DNA from: Corynebacterium sp. zg-331
GTDB lineage: Bacteria > Actinomycetota > Actinomycetes > Mycobacteriales > Mycobacteriaceae
Assembly (NCBI RefSeq): GCF_014267345.1
Contig: NZ_JACMYD010000004.1
Coordinates: 124,001 to 188,000 of the forward strand
Reading direction: 5' to 3'
DNA length: 64,000 bases
The position numbers and the translations under genes are program-made. Shown here piece by piece: positions 23,439-34,647 of the stretch (within the stretch, counting starts at the first letter, position 1; the number at the start of each line of letters is the position of its first letter). Under the pieces are notes generated by a model. That model saw only the letters and a program-made list of their open reading frames with translations. It was not told the DNA's origin and made no database searches.

Positions 23439-24398
23439 ATGAGTCACGATTCCTCGACGCCAGACCGGGCCGATAAGGCCGACGCAGACGATCTGGACAT
23501 CCCCACCTTCGATCCGGCCGATCATCCCACCGACCCCTACAAGAAGGTAGGTCGCGCGGCTCCCCAAGAGATCCCTCCGCGCGCCGTGGTGGAGGGTAAG
23601 GCGCAGCCTGACGAACCCGTTTTGCCCGCCGCCGAGGGGGGGAGCGCCGACGACAAGGGCGACAAGAAGAAAGAAGACCGCAGCGCGCCGCTGCTGTCCG
23701 ATGCTCCCACCACGCTCGCGGCCCCGAAGATCGAGGCGGAGGCGAAAAAAGAGGACAGAGATACGGCGGAGGCGCCTTCCGCCTCGGTGATAACCGAGGA
23801 TGCCCCGGCCGTCGCTCCCGCCTACGCCGGTGCGGCGGCCCCCGTCGTGGCGCAGGAGGAGGAGCGGGAGCCCGCCGAGGCTCGCCGTGGCACCCTGGAT
23901 TTGGGGCTGCTGCTTGTGCGCCTGGGGCTCGGCGGATGGTTGATCGTGCAGTCCCTGAGCGCGTTTTTCCACCTGGGAGGTTCCGCTGGGCTCTCGGGTT
24001 TGGAGGAGCAATACGCGCCCTACGCGGCCTCTCATGCGCTCGCCGTGGGGATTCCGGCCGCAGGTCTCGCCGCCGGGGTCTTCGTGCTTCTGGGGTTGAT
24101 CACCCCGCTGTTTGCGGCATTGGCCACCGTGATCACGGGCTTCATGGCGGCCGATGCCCTTGCCCACGCCCACGTGGGCCTGGATGTCTTTTCCTGGCCA
24201 GAGAGCGTGTGGCTCTGTGTGATCCTTGGTGTGGCCTCGGTAGCCCTGCAACTGACGGGCCCTGGTCGTTACGGTCTCGATTTCTCCCAAGGCTGGGCGC
24301 GCCGTCCCCTGGTCAGCGCTTGGGTGAGCCTAGTGCTGGCGGTCGTCGGTCTGGGGGGCCTGTGGTGGTTCGGCGCGGGGGTTAATCCGCTGGCGTAG
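23439..24398 (+). CDS. DoxX family membrane protein with long charged N-terminal region
   Basis: A 319-residue protein. Residues 1-145 are hydrophilic and rich in Asp, Glu, Lys and Ala, probably disordered and cytoplasmic. Residues 150-315 contain four transmembrane helices of the DoxX type, starting LDLGLLLVRLGLGGWLIVQSLSAFFHLGG. DoxX relatives associate with redox and oxidative-stress systems in mycobacteria; the role here is not established. TATCCT at 23426-23431 precedes ATG by 7 nt, so it is likely leaderless. Its last 17 bp overlap the convergent glycosyltransferase gene. Confidence 0.82.
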   Translation: MSHDSSTPDRADKADADDLDIPTFDPADHPTDPYKKVGRAAPQEIPPRAVVEGKAQPDEPVLPAAEGGSADDKGDKKKEDRSAPLLSDAPTTLAAPKIEAEAKKEDRDTAEAPSASVITEDAPAVAPAYAGAAAPVVAQEEEREPAEARRGTLDLGLLLVRLGLGGWLIVQSLSAFFHLGGSAGLSGLEEQYAPYAASHALAVGIPAAGLAAGVFVLLGLITPLFAALATVITGFMAADALAHAHVGLDVFSWPESVWLCVILGVASVALQLTGPGRYGLDFSQGWARRPLVSAWVSLVLAVVGLGGLWWFGAGVNPLA

Positions 24399-25635
24399 CG
24401 GTGCCGGTGGCCGGGGGCTGCGCCAGAGCCACCACCAGGAAAAAGAGCAGCGCCATCCAGACGTAGTCGGAGACCACGAAGCGCTGGGTAAGGGAGAGCT
24501 CCTCGTAGCCGATGCCGTCGCCAAACCACCACTTGGGCGGGCGGGTGACCACCATGAGGACCCAGGTGCCGGTGACAACGCCGAGGGGCCAGCGGTGGCG
24601 CAGGGGGGAAGCACACAGGTGCCAGGCGGCCACCGGGAGGATGAGGGTGAGCCACACCCAGTGGTGCGACCAGGAGACGGGGGAGATCAGTAGCATAACG
24701 AGCGCGCCGATCAGCCAGGCCTCCGTGGGGTGATCGGCGGCGATGAGGCGGCGCATGAGCCGGGCTCCTGCCGCGATCACCAGGAGGACGCAGCAGGCCC
24801 ATAGCGCGATGAGCAGGCCATGGTGGGCGTCAGCCCAGTCCGGGGTGGGCGACCAGCGGATGATCATGGCCTGCAAAGAGCTATTGGAGGTGTAGCTGGG
24901 ATCGACCCCGAAGTCGGCCCCGGAGCCCATGCCCAGGAGCACGGAGCCGAAGTATTCCTTGGTGGCGTCCCACCGCACCAGGGCAGCCAGCACGGTGGCG
25001 GCCAGCGCGGAAAGAGCGGCAGTGATGAGGGCCCGGGCGTCCCTGCGCAGCGCAAAATACAGCAGCATGGCGGCGGGGGTGATCTTAATCGCGGTGGCCA
25101 GGCCGATGAGCCAGCCCTGAGGTACCAGGCGGCGCCGGGGAACCAGATCGAGTACCACCAGGGTCATGACGACGATGTTGATCTGTGCGAAGCTATTGTT
25201 GAGCTCCACCGGTTCCCAGTAGAGGGTGACGGCCCAGGCCAGCGTGCTGAGCGGCATGCGCCACGAGGCCGCGGAGGCGGGCAACACGGCACGCGCCACG
25301 AGGATCAGGCAGAGCAACAGCAGGCCGTTGGAGAGGATCAGCATCGCGTCGCCCGCGAGGTTGTGGCTCAGGGCAGGATGGGAAAATGGAGCGAGGGCCA
25401 GGGCACCGAAGGGCGGATAGATGAAGGGGAGTGCGACGTCGCCCGCCATCATGGGCACCGAGTACACCTCGCGCCCCTGGAAGAAGGCCCATACCCCCTC
25501 CCGGTAGACCACCATGTCAATGGGGAAATCCGTGGCGGCGCAGTGGCGCGCCGTGGCGACCAGCCCTAGCACGAGGCCGAGGAGGCCAAAGAGAGGGCGC
25601 AGGGCGGGGCTCGATGGTGAGAGCTGCGAAGGCAT
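24382..25635 (-). CDS. GT87 family (DUF2029) polyprenyl-phosphate-dependent glycosyltransferase
   Basis: A 417-residue integral membrane protein with about ten helices. The first periplasmic loop carries DFPIDMVVYREGVWAFFQGREVYSVP, containing the acidic residue typical of GT-C enzymes, and IYPPFGALALAPF follows. Family members use decaprenyl-phospho-mannose or -arabinose to build lipomannan, PIMs or arabinogalactan in the corynebacterial envelope; the exact linkage cannot be assigned. The start is either ATG 25635 or ATG 25647. It follows ilvD by about 26 bp on the same strand, so co-transcription is possible. Confidence 0.82.
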   Translation of the reverse strand: MPSQLSPSSPALRPLFGLLGLVLGLVATARHCAATDFPIDMVVYREGVWAFFQGREVYSVPMMAGDVALPFIYPPFGALALAPFSHPALSHNLAGDAMLILSNGLLLLCLILVARAVLPASAASWRMPLSTLAWAVTLYWEPVELNNSFAQINIVVMTLVVLDLVPRRRLVPQGWLIGLATAIKITPAAMLLYFALRRDARALITAALSALAATVLAALVRWDATKEYFGSVLLGMGSGADFGVDPSYTSNSSLQAMIIRWSPTPDWADAHHGLLIALWACCVLLVIAAGARLMRRLIAADHPTEAWLIGALVMLLISPVSWSHHWVWLTLILPVAAWHLCASPLRHRWPLGVVTGTWVLMVVTRPPKWWFGDGIGYEELSLTQRFVVSDYVWMALLFFLVVALAQPPATGTATPAD

Positions 25636-25661
25636 AATGGCGGCCATCTTACCGCTTATGC

Positions 25662-27503
25662 CTAATCCACTTGACGTACGGCCCCTTTGTCCGCGGAGGT
25701 GGCCATAGAGGCGTAGGCGCGTAGCGCTTTGGACACCGTGCGCTTTCGGTCCAGCGGGGTCCACGGCTTCTCGCGGGCCTCCATGGCAGTGCGGCGCTGT
25801 TCAATAACCTCCTCGGGGACGTCGAGGGTGAGTCGGCGCGTATGCACGTCGATGGTGATGGTGTCGCCGTTTTCCACCAGACCGATCAGTCCGCCGTGGG
25901 CGGCCTCGGGGGACATATGCCCCACGGACAGCCCGGAGGTGCCGCCGGAGAAGCGCCCGTCGGTGATGAGCGCGCACTTTTTGCCCAGGCCTGCGCCCTT
26001 GAGGAAGGAGGTGGGGTGCAGCATCTCCTGCATCCCCGGCCCACCCGCGGGACCCTCGTAGCGGATCACCACCACCTCGCCGGGTTGCACCTGGCGCGTG
26101 AGGATGGCCGATACCGCCTGCTCCTGGCTGTCCACCACGCGCGCGGGGCCAGAGAAGTGCCAAAGCTCCTCGTCGATGCCGGCGGACTTGATCACCGCGC
26201 CGTCGGGGGCGAGGTTGCCGCGTAGGATCACCAGGCCGCCGTCGGCGGTGTAGGCGTGGGCGACGTCCCGGATGCAGCCGTTTTCCGCATCCGTATCCAG
26301 GCTATCCCAGCGATTGGACTGGGAGAATGCCTCGGTTGTGCGCACCCCACCGGGTGCAGCATGGAAGAGTTCCACGGCGGCGTCGGTGGCCTTGCCGCCG
26401 CGCACGTCCCAGTCATCGAGCCATTCGTCCACGGAGCCGTAAAGGGCGGTGTGCACGTCTTTTTCCAACAGCCCGGCCCGGCGCAGCTCCCCGAGGATCG
26501 CCGGGATACCGCCAGCGCGGTGGACGTCCTCGATGTGATAATCGGAGTTCGGGGAGACCTTGGAGACACAGGGGATGCGGTAGGAGAGCTCGTCGATGTC
26601 CTCCAGCGTGAAATCCACCTCGCCTTCTTGGGCGGCGGCGAGGGTGTGCAGGACGGTGTTGGTGGAGCCGCCCATCGCCATGTCGAGGGCCATCGCGTTG
26701 TGGAAGGCCTGCTTGGTGGCGATGCTGCGCGGGAGCACGGACTCATCGCCTTGTCCGTAGTAGCGCTGGCACATGTCCACGATCATGGCTCCGGCCTTCT
26801 CGAAAAGGGCGCGGCGCGCGGTGTGCGTGGCCAGGGTGGTGCCGTTGCCGGGGAGGGAAAGCCCCAGGGCCTCGGTGAGGCAGTTCATGGAGTTGGCGGT
26901 GAACATGCCGGAGCAGGAACCGCAGGTGGGGCAGGCAATGCTTTCCATGGTGGCGAGCCCGGCGTCGGAGACGTTCTCGTTGGCCGAGGCAGTGATAGTG
27001 GTGATGAGGTCGGTGGGCGGGTGCGCTACGCCGTCGATGACCACGGCCTTGCCAGCTTCCATGGGGCCGCCGGAGACAAAGATCGCCGGGATGTTCAGCC
27101 GCATGGCGGCGTTGAGCATGCCGGGGGTGATCTTATCGCAGTTGGAGATACACACCATGGCGTCCGCGGTGTGGGCGTTGACCATGTATTCCACAGAGTC
27201 GGCGATGATCTCCCGGCTGGGCAGGGAATACAGCATGCCGCCATGACCCATGGCGATGCCGTCGTCGACGGCGATGGTGTTGAACTCCTTGGGCACACCG
27301 CCGGCGGCGCGTACCGCCTCGGCCACCACGTCGCCCACGTTTTTTAGGTGCACGTGGCCGGGGACGAACTGGGTGTATGAGTTCACGATGGCCACGATGG
27401 GCTTGCCGAACTCGTGTTCCTTGGTGCCGGTGGCGCGCCAGAGGGCGCGTGCGCCGGAGGCGTTGCGGCCGACGGTGGTGACCTTAGATCGCAGCGGGAT
27501 CAC
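25662..27503 (-). CDS. ilvD: Dihydroxy-acid dehydratase
   Basis: A 613-residue iron-sulfur dehydratase converting dihydroxyisovalerate and dihydroxymethylvalerate to the 2-keto acids, the third step of valine and isoleucine synthesis. Cluster cysteines are visible in [12 protein letters not shown] and [19 protein letters not shown]. The GTG start at 27503 (giving [20 protein letters not shown]) follows GAGGAG by 6 nt and matches the start used in C. glutamicum; the open frame extends upstream without similarity. It lies near ilvBNC but is transcribed from the opposite strand. Confidence 0.97.
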   Translation of the reverse strand: MIPLRSKVTTVGRNASGARALWRATGTKEHEFGKPIVAIVNSYTQFVPGHVHLKNVGDVVAEAVRAAGGVPKEFNTIAVDDGIAMGHGGMLYSLPSREIIADSVEYMVNAHTADAMVCISNCDKITPGMLNAAMRLNIPAIFVSGGPMEAGKAVVIDGVAHPPTDLITTITASANENVSDAGLATMESIACPTCGSCSGMFTANSMNCLTEALGLSLPGNGTTLATHTARRALFEKAGAMIVDMCQRYYGQGDESVLPRSIATKQAFHNAMALDMAMGGSTNTVLHTLAAAQEGEVDFTLEDIDELSYRIPCVSKVSPNSDYHIEDVHRAGGIPAILGELRRAGLLEKDVHTALYGSVDEWLDDWDVRGGKATDAAVELFHAAPGGVRTTEAFSQSNRWDSLDTDAENGCIRDVAHAYTADGGLVILRGNLAPDGAVIKSAGIDEELWHFSGPARVVDSQEQAVSAILTRQVQPGEVVVIRYEGPAGGPGMQEMLHPTSFLKGAGLGKKCALITDGRFSGGTSGLSVGHMSPEAAHGGLIGLVENGDTITIDVHTRRLTLDVPEEVIEQRRTAMEAREKPWTPLDRKRTVSKALRAYASMATSADKGAVRQVD

Positions 27504-27572
27504 GGGAAACTCCTCTTGCTGGGAAACTGCGTTATCACTGTGGGTGCCACGCACGGGGTGGATCGGGCGGGG

Positions 27573-28079
27573 TCAGTGATCTGATTGCTCTGTGCGCTCG
27601 TTGCGCATGGCGGCGTATTCCTCGCGGGTGATGAGGACGCGATCGCCGTTGCGACGAACAATGGCTACTTTGTCGTCTACCGCTTTCCGTCCCACGGTCA
27701 GTGCGTCGGGAATGCGTCCACCCGAGGCCTGCGCCAACGCCGGGAGGGAATTGAAGCTCACCGCGGGGAGCGAAAACTGGTCGCCCCGACGGGAGCGGGC
27801 AAAACTGGTGGAGCCCTTGAATCCGATTCCCTCGAACTCCTCCCAGGTCATCGAGCGCGGACCCCGGAAAGCGTAGTGCGCGGTGATCCCCCTGGTGGTC
27901 ACGGTGGTGCGTGCTCGCGCCAGCCACCACAGGTAGCAGGCTGGCAGCAGCAGGAACCAGCCGAGTAGCGCGGGGGCGTGGCTGATGGGAATGAGCATCG
28001 TGAGGGACATGAAGATCACCACCGCGAGGTGAAAGCGCTCCGGGCGGAACTGCGTGGCGGATGGTGCTTCAGGACTCAT
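27573..28079 (-). CDS. PH domain membrane protein (CFP-6/Rv3004-like)
   Basis: A 168-residue protein with two closely spaced hydrophobic helices (about 18-52) followed by a bacterial PH-like domain (TTRGITAHYAFRGPRSMTWEEFEGIGF...). Homologues sit next to ilvB in mycobacteria and corynebacteria; the mycobacterial one is the culture-filtrate antigen Cfp6. Function is unknown. ATG 28079 has TACCAT (28087-28092, minus strand) 7 nt upstream, so it is probably leaderless; ATG 28109 is less likely. It is upstream of ilvD on the same strand with a 69-bp gap. Confidence 0.82.
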   Translation of the reverse strand: MSPEAPSATQFRPERFHLAVVIFMSLTMLIPISHAPALLGWFLLLPACYLWWLARARTTVTTRGITAHYAFRGPRSMTWEEFEGIGFKGSTSFARSRRGDQFSLPAVSFNSLPALAQASGGRIPDALTVGRKAVDDKVAIVRRNGDRVLITREEYAAMRNERTEQSDH

Positions 28080-28206
28080 GCCCCACATGGTAGCCAACGG
28101 CTGTGACATTGCTCAAAAGGATCCGGGAGATCCCGCCCTGGGAGAGGAGGGCGATAGGGATACAGGCACAGTGAATAAAAATAATGGTTTTTATCACGCC
28201 GTGGTG

Positions 28207-28212
28207 TATAGT
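28207..28212 (+). promoter_or_regulatory. ilvBNC operon -10 element
   Basis: TATAGT lies 7 nt before the ATG of the ilvL leader peptide at 28220. There is no ribosome binding site for the leader, so transcript and leader peptide probably start together. No convincing -35 is seen. Confidence 0.65.
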
Positions 28213-28219
28213 GCTCCTC

Positions 28220-28267
28220 ATGCTGATTATTCGACTTGCTTTCGTACCCGGGCGGCGCGTGCCGTAA
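28220..28267 (+). CDS. ilvL: ilvBNC attenuator leader peptide
   Basis: A 15-codon frame encoding MLIIRLAFVPGRRVP. It closely resembles the known C. glutamicum ilvBNC leader peptide (as I recall, MTIIRLVVVTARRLP), with Ile-Ile at positions 3-4, Leu at 2 and 6 and Val at 9 and 14, the amino acids made by the pathway. Translation stalling here is expected to decide whether the downstream hairpin terminates transcription. The C. glutamicum leader is reported to be made without a ribosome binding site, and the same arrangement is seen here. The run of Val codons is poorer than in C. glutamicum. Confidence 0.85.
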   Translation: MLIIRLAFVPGRRVP

Positions 28268-28292
28268 TGGCTGATTGAGGTCGAAGAGCAGG

Positions 28293-28337
28293 CGCCCTCC
28301 GCAACACCCACTCACGGTGGATGCGCGAGGGCGTTTT
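28293..28337 (+). terminator. ilvBNC attenuator terminator hairpin
   Basis: CGCCCTC (28293-28299) pairs with GAGGGCG (28327-28333), with additional GC-rich pairing inside (CCACC...GGTGG-type) and TTTT at 28334-28337. It lies 25 nt after the leader peptide stop and about 95 nt before ilvB, the position expected of an attenuator. The T-run is short. Confidence 0.7.
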
Positions 28338-28433
28338 GCATAATCGCGCCAGCCTCACCCAACGGCTTCCGCGACACACTGCATAACCATGGAAGTTTGA
28401 AGAACCACTGATGAATCAAGGAGCCTGACACTC

Positions 28434-30260
28434 GTGAATGCGGAAGCAAAGCAACCTCCGCTGCCGTCCACGCTTGCTCGCAAGGCCGAGGCCGATCGCT
28501 CGGCCCCACAGCGCATGAGCGGGGCCCAAGCGGTGGTGCGCTCGCTGGAAGAACTGGGGGCCGACGTGGTTTTTGGCCTTCCCGGGGGGGCCGTGCTGCC
28601 CCTGTATGATCCGCTATATTCCTCCACCAAGGTGCGCCACGTTCTCATGCGTCACGAGCAGGGCGCGGGCCACGCGGCGGAGGGATACGCCCAGGTCACG
28701 GGACGGGTGGGGGTGTGCATCGCCACCTCGGGGCCCGGGGCTACCAACCTGGTCACCCCGATTGCCGATGCGAACTTGGATTCCGTCCCCCTCGTGGCCA
28801 TCACGGGGCAGGTGGGCAGCGGGCTTTTGGGCACCGACGCCTTCCAAGAGGCGGATATTCGTGGCATCACCATGCCGGTGACCAAGCACAATTTTATGGT
28901 CACCGACCCCAACGATATTCCCCAGGCGCTCGCCGAGGCCTTTCACCTCGCCTCCACGGGACGGCCCGGGCCGGTGTTGGTGGATATTCCCAAGGACGTG
29001 CAGGATGCGCAGATGGATTTCTCCTGGCCGCCCACCATCGACCTGCCCGGTTATCGGCCGGTGACCAATCCGCATGCCCGCCAGATCTCCCAGGCGGTAG
29101 AGCTGATAGCCCGCTCGTGTAAGCCGGTGCTCTACATCGGCGGCGGTGTGATCAAGGCGGATGCCGCCGCGCAGCTGCGCGAGTTCGCGGAGGCCGCCAC
29201 CATCCCGGTGGTCACCACGCTTATGGCGTTGGGTGCCTTCCCGGAATCGCATCGCCTGCACATGGGGATGCCCGGCATGCACGGCTCGGTGCCCGCGGTG
29301 GGGGCGCTGCAGCGCGCGGATCTGCTCATCGCCATCGGCACGCGCTTCGACGACCGCGTCACCGGTAAGGTGGATGCCTTCGCCCCGGGGGCCAAGGTGA
29401 TCCACGCGGACATCGATCCGGCGGAGATCGGCAAGATCCGCGCCGTCGATGTCCCGATCGTGGGTGACGCCAGGGAAGTGCTCGTCGGGCTGATCGAGGC
29501 CTATCGGGAGGCCCAGCGGGGTGGGGTAGAAGGCCCCGATACCGCGGAGTGGCTGGCCTATCTCGACGACCTCTGCGAGCGCTTCCCCCGCGGTTACGAG
29601 GAGCCCTCGGACGGGTTGCTGGCCCCGCAGCGGGTGCTTGAGGCATTGTCCGCCGAGGCGGGCCCGGAGGCGATTTACGCCGCAGGCGTGGGCCAGCACC
29701 AGATGTGGTCGGCGCAGTTCCTGGACTTTGAAAACCCCCGTACCTGGCTTAACTCCGGTGGACTGGGAACGATGGGCTACGCGATTCCGGCCGCGCTGGG
29801 GGCCAAGGCCGGCGCCCCGGAGTCGGAGGTATGGGCCATCGACGGCGATGGCTGCTTCCAGATGACCAACCAGGAGCTCACCACCGCCGCGGTGGAGGGC
29901 ATGCCGATCAAGGTGGCGCTGATTAATAACGGCAACCTCGGCATGGTGCGCCAGTGGCAGACGCTCTTCTATGGTGGGCGCTACTCGAATACCAAGCTGC
30001 GCGAGCAAGGCGAGTACCTGCCGGACTTCGTGGCCCTGGCCGAGGCCCTGGGGTGCGCGGCGCGCCGAGTGACCTCGGAAGAAGAGATCGTCCCGGCCAT
30101 CCGGTGGGCGAGGGAGATTAACGATCGTCCGGTGGTCTTGGATTTCATCGTCGGGCAGGATGCGCAGGTCTGGCCGATGATCGCTTCGGGTTCCTCGAAC
30201 TCGGAGATCCGCTACGCTCACGATCTGCGGCCGCTATTTGTCGAGGAGGAGCAGGCGTAA
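28434..30260 (+). CDS. ilvB: Acetolactate synthase large subunit
   Basis: A 608-residue thiamine-diphosphate enzyme making acetolactate or acetohydroxybutyrate, the first committed step of Val/Leu and the second of Ile synthesis. The catalytic glutamate is in [16 protein letters not shown] (E75), and the cofactor-binding [30 protein letters not shown] stretch is seen in pieces. GTG 28434 has AAGGAG 10 nt upstream. It forms an operon with ilvN (1-nt overlap, TAATG) and ilvC, behind the attenuator described above. Confidence 0.97.
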   Translation: MNAEAKQPPLPSTLARKAEADRSAPQRMSGAQAVVRSLEELGADVVFGLPGGAVLPLYDPLYSSTKVRHVLMRHEQGAGHAAEGYAQVTGRVGVCIATSGPGATNLVTPIADANLDSVPLVAITGQVGSGLLGTDAFQEADIRGITMPVTKHNFMVTDPNDIPQALAEAFHLASTGRPGPVLVDIPKDVQDAQMDFSWPPTIDLPGYRPVTNPHARQISQAVELIARSCKPVLYIGGGVIKADAAAQLREFAEAATIPVVTTLMALGAFPESHRLHMGMPGMHGSVPAVGALQRADLLIAIGTRFDDRVTGKVDAFAPGAKVIHADIDPAEIGKIRAVDVPIVGDAREVLVGLIEAYREAQRGGVEGPDTAEWLAYLDDLCERFPRGYEEPSDGLLAPQRVLEALSAEAGPEAIYAAGVGQHQMWSAQFLDFENPRTWLNSGGLGTMGYAIPAALGAKAGAPESEVWAIDGDGCFQMTNQELTTAAVEGMPIKVALINNGNLGMVRQWQTLFYGGRYSNTKLREQGEYLPDFVALAEALGCAARRVTSEEEIVPAIRWAREINDRPVVLDFIVGQDAQVWPMIASGSSNSEIRYAHDLRPLFVEEEQA

Positions 30261-30784
30261 TGGCTTATACGGACAAGACTCGTCACGTCCTGAGCGTTTT
30301 GGTGCAGGATGTGGATGGCATCATCTCTCGGGTCTCAGGGATGTTTACCCGCCGGGGCTTTAACCTCGTCTCCTTGGTCTCGGCCAAGACCTCCACGCCG
30401 GGGATCAATCGCATCACTATCGTGGTGGATGCTGACGAGGTGCGCATCGAGCAGATCTCCAAACAGCTCAACAAGATCGTCCAGGTCATCAAGGTGGTGC
30501 GCCTGGAAGAGGAGGCCACTGTGGCCCGGGCGCTGCTGCTGGTGAAAGTGGACGTGAATAATCACACCCGTCCGCAGGTGGTGGACGCAGCCACGATTTT
30601 CCGGGCGCGGGTGGTAGACGTGGCCCCGGAGTCCGTGGTCATCGAGGCCACGGGTACGCCGGGCAAGCTCCAGGCGCTTCTCGACGTCCTGGAGCCGTTC
30701 GGGATCAGGGAGATGCTGCAATCCGGTCAGATTGCGCTCAATCGCGGTCCGCGCACCCTCTCGCCCGTTCCTTCCCGAACCTAG
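30260..30784 (+). CDS. ilvN: Acetolactate synthase small (regulatory) subunit
   Basis: A 174-residue regulatory subunit with an N-terminal ACT domain (HVLSVLVQDVDGIISRVSGMFTRRGFN, residues 8-85) that binds valine for feedback inhibition and a C-terminal domain (95-165) that activates IlvB. The start overlaps the ilvB stop by 1 nt. Length and motifs are normal. Confidence 0.97.
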   Translation: MAYTDKTRHVLSVLVQDVDGIISRVSGMFTRRGFNLVSLVSAKTSTPGINRITIVVDADEVRIEQISKQLNKIVQVIKVVRLEEEATVARALLLVKVDVNNHTRPQVVDAATIFRARVVDVAPESVVIEATGTPGKLQALLDVLEPFGIREMLQSGQIALNRGPRTLSPVPSRT

Positions 30785-30847
30785 ATGTTTCATCCGGTGA
30801 GACACCTAGCGCCGGTCTATCCCGCACAATGAAACGCAATCCGGTAA

Positions 30848-31915
<1,068 letters not shown>

Positions 31916-31968
31916 CAGTATTACCAAAAGGCTTTCAATAAGCCTCTCGAGGCGTTAGAATCGTGGCC

Positions 31969-32856
31969 ATGAGCGCCCACGACCACGATCACGCCCCCGC
32001 CTCCCTGAGGTCCCTGCTGGGGGTTATCACCCTCACGGGGGCTATTTTCTTTGCCGAGCTCATCGCGGGCATCGCCGCCGACTCGCTGGCGCTCCTTTCC
32101 GACGCGATGCACATGCTCTCGGATTCCACCGGGCTCATCTTGGCCCTGCTGGCCCTGCTGGTGGGTCGCCGCCCACCCACCCGCAAGGCCACCTTTGGTT
32201 ATCGCCGCGTGGAAGTGCTGGCGGCGGCCGTGAACGCGGTGACGGTCACGCTCATCTGCGTGTGGATCGCGGTGGAGGCCATTGAACGGCTGGGCAGGGG
32301 CACCGAGATCGATACCTCCCTCATGCTCGTTGTCGCTTTCATCGGCCTGGTGGCCAACGGCGCGTCCGCGATGATCTTGGTGCGCCGTCAGCACGACAGT
32401 CTCAACATGCGCGGGGCCTACCTGCACGTGCTCTCGGACTTGTTGGGCTCGGTGGCGGTGATCGTCGCGGGACTTATCATCCGCTTGACGGGTTTCGTGG
32501 CGGCTGATACCATCGCCTCGCTCATCATCGCCGCCCTGGTCGTCCCGCGCTCGGTGGACCTGGCGCGAACGTCCGTGCGGGTGCTGCTCAATCAGGTCCC
32601 CGAAGGCGTCGATACCCGCGTGGTCGAACGGCGGCTGAGGGCGGTACCCGGGGTGTGCGAGGTGCATGATCTTCATCTGTGGTCCACCGATGGTAACCAC
32701 GCACTGGTGACCTGCCACCTCGTGGTGCGCCGCGGTGGGTACGCGCAGGTGCTCGACGAGGCGCAGGCCACCTTGCGTCAGATCGGTATCGAGCACTCGA
32801 CGATCCAGGTGGAGGAGCCCGGTCACAGGGGGCATGAAAAGGTATGCGACCACTAG
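31969..32856 (+). CDS. Cation diffusion facilitator, CzcD/ZitB (zinc) type
   Basis: A 295-residue CDF exporter with a His-rich start (SAHDHDHAP), six helices and a cytoplasmic C-terminal domain (about 205-290). The zinc-type metal site is seen in TM2 (LLSDAMHMLSDSTGL) and TM5 (HVLSDLLGSVAVI). It would export Zn(II), possibly Co or Cd, in exchange for protons. TAGAAT at 31956-31961 lies 7 nt before ATG 31969. No metalloregulator gene is next to it. Confidence 0.9.
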   Translation: MSAHDHDHAPASLRSLLGVITLTGAIFFAELIAGIAADSLALLSDAMHMLSDSTGLILALLALLVGRRPPTRKATFGYRRVEVLAAAVNAVTVTLICVWIAVEAIERLGRGTEIDTSLMLVVAFIGLVANGASAMILVRRQHDSLNMRGAYLHVLSDLLGSVAVIVAGLIIRLTGFVAADTIASLIIAALVVPRSVDLARTSVRVLLNQVPEGVDTRVVERRLRAVPGVCEVHDLHLWSTDGNHALVTCHLVVRRGGYAQVLDEAQATLRQIGIEHSTIQVEEPGHRGHEKVCDH

Positions 32857-32880
32857 CGCACGCCCAGTACCATGGGGAAC

Positions 32881-34647
32881 ATGGGATTCTCCACGCCGAG
32901 CTATGGCCTCACCGACCTCTTTGACCGCATCGATCGCGGGGACATCCAGCTTCCCGATTTTCAGCGCGATTACGCCTGGGATGTCGATCGCATCCGCTCA
33001 CTCATCGTTACCGTCCTGCGTGGTTACCCGGTGGGTTGCTTCATGGCGTTGGATACCCGCAACACCCCCATGCGCTTCCGGCCGCGCCCCATCGAGGGCG
33101 CACCGGATACCGGTGCCGCGCCGGGGATGCTGCTTCTCGACGGCCAGCAGCGCCTGACCACGCTATACCACAGCCTCCAGGGCGATGGCTTTGTGCGCGG
33201 CGTGGACTTTCGCGGCCGCCCGGTGCGGCGTGCGTTCTACGTGGATGTGGATAAGGCCACCTCGGCGGACGTTCTTCCCGACGAGGCGGTTTTTGCCGTC
33301 GCACACGATGGCACCATCTGTTCCCACTTCGCCCCGGACGAGGTGGGCAAGCGGTGCATTCCGGTGTCCACCCTCCTGGGAGCGGGAGCCACCGACAAGC
33401 TCTTCGACCTTATTGATGGCGCGGACGCCGCCACCAGGGATGCCGTCAAGACCTTCTATCACAGGATCGTCTACCCGCTCGCGGCCTACTCCGTGCCCAT
33501 GATCCGCTTGTCGAGGGAAACCGCGCGCTCCGGGGTGGGATCGATCTTTGCCCAGGCCAACTCCGCCGGCCTGCAGATGGATGTGTTTGAACTCCTCACC
33601 GCCGTCTTTGCGATGGAGGATGAAGACTTTTCCCTCGCCCAAGACTGGGCGGACACTGAGAGGATCCTGCGCCGCTATCCGGCCCTGGACGGCATCGACC
33701 GCACGGCCTTTCTCACGGCCGTCTGCCTGCTGGCCACCGCGCGGCGCGGCCATGCCGCGGGCAACAGAGAGGACATTCTGGCGCTTAACCTGGACGAATA
33801 TCACAGGGCCGCCCACGATATCCGCATCACCCTGCGCGAGGCTGCCGAGTTCTTGATCCAGCGGTGCATCTTCGACCTCACTCAGGTTCCCTACGTGGCG
33901 CAGATCGTGCCGCTGTCGGTTATCCTCGCGCTACTCTCCGATACCCCGGCCGCCCTGACGACCTCGACGGCATGGGATCGCCTGGATCGTTGGTTCTGGT
34001 CGGGAGTGCTGGGCGAGCTGTACGGATCCGCGGCCGTGATCAACCGCATGGCCCACGACGTGGATCAGGTGACCGCCTGGATCAGGGAGGAGACCGAGGA
34101 GGAGCCCAAGACGGTGCGCGATGCCCTTTTTCACGAAGAGCGCCTCTACAGCGCGGATGAAAGATCCGGGGTGTTTCACGGGATATACGCCCTGTTGATG
34201 AGCCGGGGCGCGCGGGATTGGCGCACGGCGGCCCCCTTCGATCGCTGGACCTTCCGCGACCTCAACCCCACCTACGCGCAGATCTTTCCCGCGCAGTGGT
34301 GTCGGGATAACGGCGTGGCGCCCCGGTTGGCCGATGGGGTGATCAATCGCACCCCGATGGGCAAGCGCACGGAGGTGGTGCTCGATGGCTTCAGTCCCGC
34401 GCGTTACCTGCCTCGAGTGCAGTCGAAGTCCCTCATGGAGGACGAGGAATTCGATGCTGTCGTGGCCACCCATCACCTTGACGCCAAGTTGCTCCACGCG
34501 GGCAAGGCAGAGGAGTGCCTGGAGGATCGGGCCGAACGCTTGCTGGGATTGATCGCCGCCGCGATGGGCAAGGAGGTGCTCCGCGAGGAGGAAGAAAAGT
34601 TGGCTACGATGAGCGGGAAAGACCGCGTGGAAGACCATGAGAAATAA
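32881..34647 (+). CDS. DUF262 (GmrS/ParB-like fold) protein
   Basis: A 588-residue protein whose N-terminal 250 residues form a DUF262 domain: GDIQLPDFQRDYAWD, VLRGYPVGCFMALDT and the signature LLDGQQRLTTLYHSL. DUF262 proteins include the nucleotide-using GmrS half of type IV restriction enzymes and several phage-defence effectors. The C-terminal 330 residues are mostly helical, and I do not find the DUF1524 HNH motif that would make it a complete GmrSD. TACCAT at 32868-32873 sits 7 nt before ATG 32881, so it is likely leaderless. It overlaps the following lipoprotein gene by 11 nt. Base composition is like its neighbours. Confidence 0.8.
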   Translation: MGFSTPSYGLTDLFDRIDRGDIQLPDFQRDYAWDVDRIRSLIVTVLRGYPVGCFMALDTRNTPMRFRPRPIEGAPDTGAAPGMLLLDGQQRLTTLYHSLQGDGFVRGVDFRGRPVRRAFYVDVDKATSADVLPDEAVFAVAHDGTICSHFAPDEVGKRCIPVSTLLGAGATDKLFDLIDGADAATRDAVKTFYHRIVYPLAAYSVPMIRLSRETARSGVGSIFAQANSAGLQMDVFELLTAVFAMEDEDFSLAQDWADTERILRRYPALDGIDRTAFLTAVCLLATARRGHAAGNREDILALNLDEYHRAAHDIRITLREAAEFLIQRCIFDLTQVPYVAQIVPLSVILALLSDTPAALTTSTAWDRLDRWFWSGVLGELYGSAAVINRMAHDVDQVTAWIREETEEEPKTVRDALFHEERLYSADERSGVFHGIYALLMSRGARDWRTAAPFDRWTFRDLNPTYAQIFPAQWCRDNGVAPRLADGVINRTPMGKRTEVVLDGFSPARYLPRVQSKSLMEDEEFDAVVATHHLDAKLLHAGKAEECLEDRAERLLGLIAAAMGKEVLREEEEKLATMSGKDRVEDHEK

